Below are positions 60,101 to 64,000 of a stretch of DNA of 64,000 nt, piece by piece. Source of the stretch: Crotophaga sulcirostris (lineage: Eukaryota; Chordata; Aves; Cuculiformes; Crotophagidae); contig VYZB01000036.1 in the NCBI GenBank assembly GCA_013397455.1, positions 273,237 through 337,236 of the forward strand. The letters run 5' to 3'. The notes under the pieces were generated by a model, which did not search any database, had not been told where the DNA came from, and was given only the letters and a program-made list of their open reading frames with translations. The position numbers and the translations under genes are program-made. Numbering within the stretch: position 1 is the first letter of the stretch; every line of letters starts with the position of its first letter.

Positions 60101-62763
60101 ACTCTATGGCTTGTCCAGTAGACAAAATAGGACACGGGAGATATTTTTGGGCAAGAGCTTTAAGGTTGGTCATGGCATGTGGGTTCAGTAATTGGTCATA
60201 CAGTACTGCCATGCTTCTGGAGTCATGGAATCATAGAATCTTGTGTTTCTGCTGGCAAGGATCCAAATAATATCCCCTCGTGGACATGCCAACACATAGA
60301 AAACATGAAGTATGTACATGTTGCCATATCTTGTATCAGATTTTCTCTTGGTAGAAGTCACTGACTTCAGTAAAACTGTCCCAGTTTATGCTTAGCATTT
60401 GTTTTATAAAGAATATGAAAGAAATAATGTTAAAAAGGTATTAAATGCTGAAACATTTTCTGTTCTCCTAACTGTTTCTGGGGATTTATTTTTAGTTTTC
60501 AACTTTAACTTACATTGTTTCAAGATAATTGGTTTTTGCACAAAAAAAGGCAGTAGCTACATTACCGCAGTCATGTTTAACACCCACACCTACTTTCCTG
60601 TTCAGGATTCAGAGCAAGAAGACGACAATTCAGAAGACGTTCAAGAAGAATGTTTCACAGGAAGCAATAGTGAAGTGTCTGAGGAAGCATATACTGAAGA
60701 GGATGATGAAGAAGAAGAAGATAATGAGGAAGATGAAGAAGTCAGTGATGATGAGGATGAGGAAAAGCAAAATGCTGCAGCTGATGAAAGACCTGAGGAT
60801 GGCAGAAGTTCTGACCACATCAGACACAAAAAATGTAATGGCACAAAGGACTATGAAAACTTACTCAATGGCCACGATGGAAAAGACACTGATAATCTGA
60901 GCTTAAAAAGCAGTGCCATCCACCCTTGTGGGAATCCAACAGTTATTGAGGATGCTTTGGAAAAAGTTAGGAGCAATGACCCTGACACCACAGAGGTCAA
61001 TCTAAACAACATTGAAAACATCACTTCACAGATGCTTATACAGTTTTCTCAAGCCTTGAGGGACAACACAGTGGTTAAGTCATTCAGCTTGGCTAACACA
61101 CATGCTGATGACAATGTTGCAATAGCTATTGCTGGTATGTTAAAAGTAAATCAGCATATAACTAGTCTGAATGTTGAGTCAAATTTTATCACAGGCAAAG
61201 GAGTGCTGGCCATCATGAGAGCTTTGCAGAATAACAAGGTTCTAACAGAACTGCGGTTCCACAATCAAAGGCACATCATGGGCAGCCAGGTAGAAATGGA
61301 CATAGTTAAACTGTTGAAAGAGAACACTACTTTGGTCAAGCTTGGATACCACTTTGACCTTGCTGGCCCAAGAATGAGCATGACAAGTATCCTGACAAGA
61401 AATATGGATAAACAAAGGCAAAAGCGTATGCAGGAGCAGCGTCAACAAGAGTCTGGTTGTGATGGAGCCATCAATGCAAAGACCAAAATCTTGCAGAAAG
61501 GGACGCCTCGGTCCTCCCCTTACGTGTCACCTAAGAGCTCACCTTGGTCCTCTCCAAAGCTCCCTAAAAAGGCACCACCAGTGAAAAGTCAGCCTCCAGC
61601 TCCTGCACCTCCACCTCCTCCTCCACCCCCTCCTCCACCACCTCCTCCTCCTCCTCCCCCAGTTATTCCAGAGAAGAAGGTACCAACCAGGAATATAGCT
61701 GAGGTCATCAAACAGCAAGAAAGCTCAAAAAAAGCTTTACAGAATGGACAGAAAAAGAAAAAAGGCAAAAAAAGCAAAAAACATGAGAACAGCATATTGA
61801 AAGAAATTAAAGATTCTCTAAAATCAGTCTCAGACAGAAAATCAGAGGAAGGTTCACGACCTTCCACTCGTCCCTCCACCCCACAAAGGTCTCTCCATGA
61901 CAACCTTATGGAAGCAATTCGGGCAAGCAGCATAAAGCAATTAAGGCGGGTAAGTACGAGATTCTATTTCAGTAACTGATTATGGCTCAGATACAGCACA
62001 AGCTCAATTAATTTTAGTACATATATATTTAATAAAGAAAAGCATTCATAGAAATGTGAGAATAAGAAAACAGGCTTTTCTCTGACTGTGCTTTCCTCAG
62101 CACACTGATTTTTATTCAACTGTGTTTTTCAAAGAAAGCGGGGTACTTTCCCGGGTTCAGGCTTGTTATCAAAACAAGGTCAAATCATAGAATGTTTTGG
62201 GTTGGAAGGTACCTTAAAAGTCATCTCATTCTAATCCCCTCGTCATGGGCAGGAACACCTTCCACTAGATCAGGTTGCTCAAAGCCTCATAAGACCTGGC
62301 CTTGAACACCTCCAGGGAGGGGGCATCCACAACGTCTCTGAGCAAACTGTGCCAGTGCCTCACCACCCTCACAGTAAAAAGCTTCTTCCTAATATTTAAT
62401 CTAAATCTCCAATCTTTCATCTTAAAACCATTACCCCTTGTCCTATCACTGCACTCTCTAATAGAGAAAGAGCCTCTCCCCATCTTTCCTATAGACTCCC
62501 TCCAAGTACTGGAAGGCTGCTGCTATAAGGTCTCCCTGGAGCCTTCTCTTCTCCAGGCTGAACAAAACCAACTCTCTCAGCCTGTCCTCATGTGAGGACA
62601 CTTCCCAGAGCTATGGGAGATACTGTGCAGTGCAGGACTCTTGGGGAGTGTGTCTGCAGCTCTGGTAGGAATTTTGCCATCCAGACTGTACAGCAAATGT
62701 GATGAATGCCCTCCCCACCCCACCCTCCTTTTGTAGGTGGAGGTACCAGAAGCCCTGCGGTGA
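56853..62763 (+). CDS. LMOD2: Leiomodin-2, cardiac/striated-muscle actin nucleator
   Basis: Three coding exons (273, 1344 and 27 bp, all phase 0) give 547 codons plus stop, the same length as human LMOD2. Order: an N-terminal tropomyosin/actin-binding region starting [13 protein letters not shown] (1-91); a strongly acidic stretch (about 92-145); a leucine-rich-repeat actin-binding domain beginning near Asn-Pro-Thr-Val-Ile-Glu-Asp-Ala-Leu (about 200-365); a Ser/Pro region; 18 consecutive prolines (426-443); a Lys-rich stretch; and a C-terminal WH2 actin-binding motif (about 520-545). Known role: nucleates actin and lengthens thin filaments at sarcomere pointed ends, against tropomodulin. The start has a good context (GGGACCATGT) and TATA- and CArG-like elements upstream. 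Intact. Confidence 0.97.
57126..60605. other. LMOD2 intron 1
   Basis: 3.5 kb with one CR1 fragment (59962-60091). No other feature recognised. Confidence 0.6.
59962..60091 (-). mobile_element. CR1 LINE 3' end fragment in LMOD2 intron 1
   Basis: CATCACAGTATCACAGTATC tail units, then GGTTGGAAGGGACCTCTGAG and the reversed terminal 100 bases of a CR1 of the same type as 26827-26944; both stop at the same TCATCCAGTC point. Confidence 0.92.
60606..61949 (+). CDS. LMOD2: LMOD2 exon 2 (residues 92-539)
   Basis: Acceptor TTTCCTGTTCAG, donor CGG|GTAAGT. The frame stays open upstream into intron 1, so exon 1 rather than an internal Met supplies the start. It carries the acidic stretch, leucine-rich-repeat domain, polyproline and most of the WH2 motif. 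Confidence 0.97.
61608..61661 (+). repeat. Polyproline-coding CCN repeat in LMOD2
   Basis: 18 consecutive proline codons (CCT mostly, with CCA and CCC), residues 426-443. Polyproline here is a leiomodin hallmark (profilin-actin/SH3-type ligand); the mixed codons suggest it is not freshly expanded. Confidence 0.95.
62183..62597 (-). mobile_element. CR1 LINE 3' fragment in LMOD2 intron 2
   Basis: AATCATAGAATGTTTTGGGT, GGCCTTGAACACCTCCAGGG and GTCTCCCTGGAGCCTTCTCT mark a reversed CR1 3' region. It takes up half of the 787-bp intron and ends about 140 bp before the tiny last coding exon. Confidence 0.92.
62737..62763 (+). CDS. LMOD2: LMOD2 exon 3, 27-bp terminal coding exon (residues 540-547)
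   Basis: After acceptor TTTTGTAG it encodes Val-Glu-Val-Pro-Glu-Ala-Leu-Arg and TGA at 62761-62763, exactly the conserved leiomodin-2 C-terminus. Too short for ordinary open-frame detection. Confidence 0.95.
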   Translation: MEVPEALR

Positions 62764-62907
62764 AAGCCTGGATGACAGAAGAAACAGAGCACTGCAGTGG
62801 TCAATGGGAGGCTACTCGTCCATTCACTGGTGGTAAAATAGACTGTGTAGCAAGCTGCTTCCAAAGTACACTCTTAGATTCAAACAATTTCTCTTTTATT
62901 TCAAAGA

Positions 62908-62913
62908 AATAAA
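62908..62913 (+). promoter_or_regulatory. Proximal LMOD2 polyadenylation signal candidate
   Basis: AATAAA 145 bases after the stop codon. Confidence 0.4.
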
Positions 62914-63147
62914 CCCACTAAATGCAAACCAATGCTTTAAAGATACATTTGCCTTGTAATCTGTAAATATGGAAAGAATTTTCTTTTTTTATTTAATGAG
63001 ATTTCTATCGAGAAATTGCTGCTTATTTAGATATTCTTTTTATTATCTGATTGCACATGACTGGACAAGTTCTTCACACTGAGATGTAATAGTTTACCAG
63101 CCTGTGGTTTCTTCTTCTTTTCCTCTTTTTTTTTTCCATGAATTTAC

Positions 63148-63153
63148 AATAAA
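63148..63153 (+). promoter_or_regulatory. Distal LMOD2 polyadenylation signal candidate
   Basis: AATAAA about 385 bases after the stop, followed downstream by GT-rich sequence (GTGGTTTG). Either or both signals may be used. Confidence 0.45.
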
Positions 63154-64000
63154 TGTGGTTTGAAGCTTCCAAGCAGAAACATAGTCCTGGGTTTCTGTGA
63201 GTGAAAACCTACCAGATGTTTGTGTCAAGTTCATGAGCATTAGGCAAGCCTCCTGGGAAAGAACCTGAGATCTTTCTCAGCCGCACCCATCAAGCCTTCT
63301 TGGAGGATGGTACCTGAGCCCATATGTTAGTGCAGTTTCATACTGACATGGGACAAAAGTCATTCATAAGGCTGTGCACGATTAAATTCAAGCCGTGGGC
63401 TGTGTCAGGTCACTGTTGTTTCATAGCCGGTCCTAAAACTTGATCTAACAGGAGGGGAAGTGTATGATGAATAGCACTGCAGTTCATGTTGACTTAAAGT
63501 TTAAATATTGATGTGGATTTTTAAAGGCTGCAGCAGAATTATTCAACTGAGACCCATTCAATACGAGTGCACACGGCTGTATCTAGGAGGCACTAACCCC
63601 AGTGCAGCCAGTTGGTCAGACAGAGAAACTGGAAAAGCAGTCTAGCATTCAGGTGGGAAGAGACTTTCGTGTGATATCAGCTGAACAACAAGCAGGGTGT
63701 GAACTGTCAATATGATATGGTGGAAGCAGAGCCAATGTCATTTGGACATGTGCAGCTGGAGGTATCACATCACAGGCAATGGCATGAATAGCCCTTCTTC
63801 ATGTAGTTCTAGACATCTCCCTCTCTCAGATCAGTTAAGGCTCTGGGTGCTTCAGCTAGTGTGAAGGTAGTGATAACATGAAAACTGAGCAGTGGCCAAA
63901 ATGTTGAAAGGCAAGAGGAGATAAATGTTGAGAGGCATTACTAAATATTAATTAGTTTGCCCCTTTCAACAATAAATAACAGAATTAGTAACTATTTTTG
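63154..64000. other. Right flank beyond LMOD2
   Basis: No exon or repeat recognised. In other vertebrates WASL follows on the opposite strand; its 3' end is not visible here. Confidence 0.5.

Noticed and set aside
60399..60605. LMOD2 start at an ATG upstream of exon 2
   Set aside because: The frame is open there by chance within intron 1. The conserved N-terminus is in exon 1 at 56853, and the acceptor at 60605 is strong.
1..64000. CRISPR arrays, bacterial operons, riboswitches, tRNA or rRNA genes
   Set aside because: The window is vertebrate nuclear DNA, and no array of repeats and spacers and no recognisable RNA-gene structure was seen.

Overview
The window looks like avian nuclear DNA. 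It has short conserved exons in long AT-rich introns, many CR1 LINE fragments in both orientations, a piece of a bird-type endogenous LTR, and two assembly joins (one N at 20210 and a 212-base run of N at 29681-29892). Gene order and orientation, IQUB(-) NDUFA5(-) ASB15(+) LMOD2(+), match the conserved vertebrate block on human 7q31. I assigned the genes by translating exons between GT/AG sites and comparing them with remembered mammalian orthologues. No database was searched and no species is claimed.

Layout: 1-18.35 kb holds nine coding exons of IQUB on the minus strand, with the C-terminal exons beyond the left edge. 18.2-22.2 kb is a 1,989-bp direct duplication meeting at a single N. It carries the IQUB start-codon exon end and a CpG island, and is best read as an unmerged contig overlap. 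25.7-29.6 kb is a complete five-exon NDUFA5 (116 aa) with NRF-1-like sites at its CpG-island promoter, beside the N gap. 30.6-38.1 kb is an intergenic stretch with a single recognisable CR1. 38.2-46.3 kb is a complete nine-coding-exon ASB15 (591 aa). 46.6-56.7 kb is intergenic, with an AT-rich tract next to a G-rich degenerate tract and one CR1. 56.85-62.76 kb is a complete three-coding-exon LMOD2 (547 aa), followed by 1.2 kb of 3' UTR and flank.

The genes are neighbours, not a pathway. IQUB serves the flagellar/ciliary radial spoke, NDUFA5 is a mitochondrial complex I subunit, ASB15 is a muscle-enriched Cullin-5 ligase receptor, and LMOD2 is a striated-muscle actin nucleator. The last two are co-oriented and both muscle-related.

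I see no previously undescribed system. The points most worth checking are the artefactual-looking duplication of the IQUB promoter, the apparent absence of the exon for the first half of the IQUB ubiquitin-like fold, an X-box-like palindrome in the IQUB CpG island, and a CR1 end within about 40 bp of an IQUB splice acceptor.
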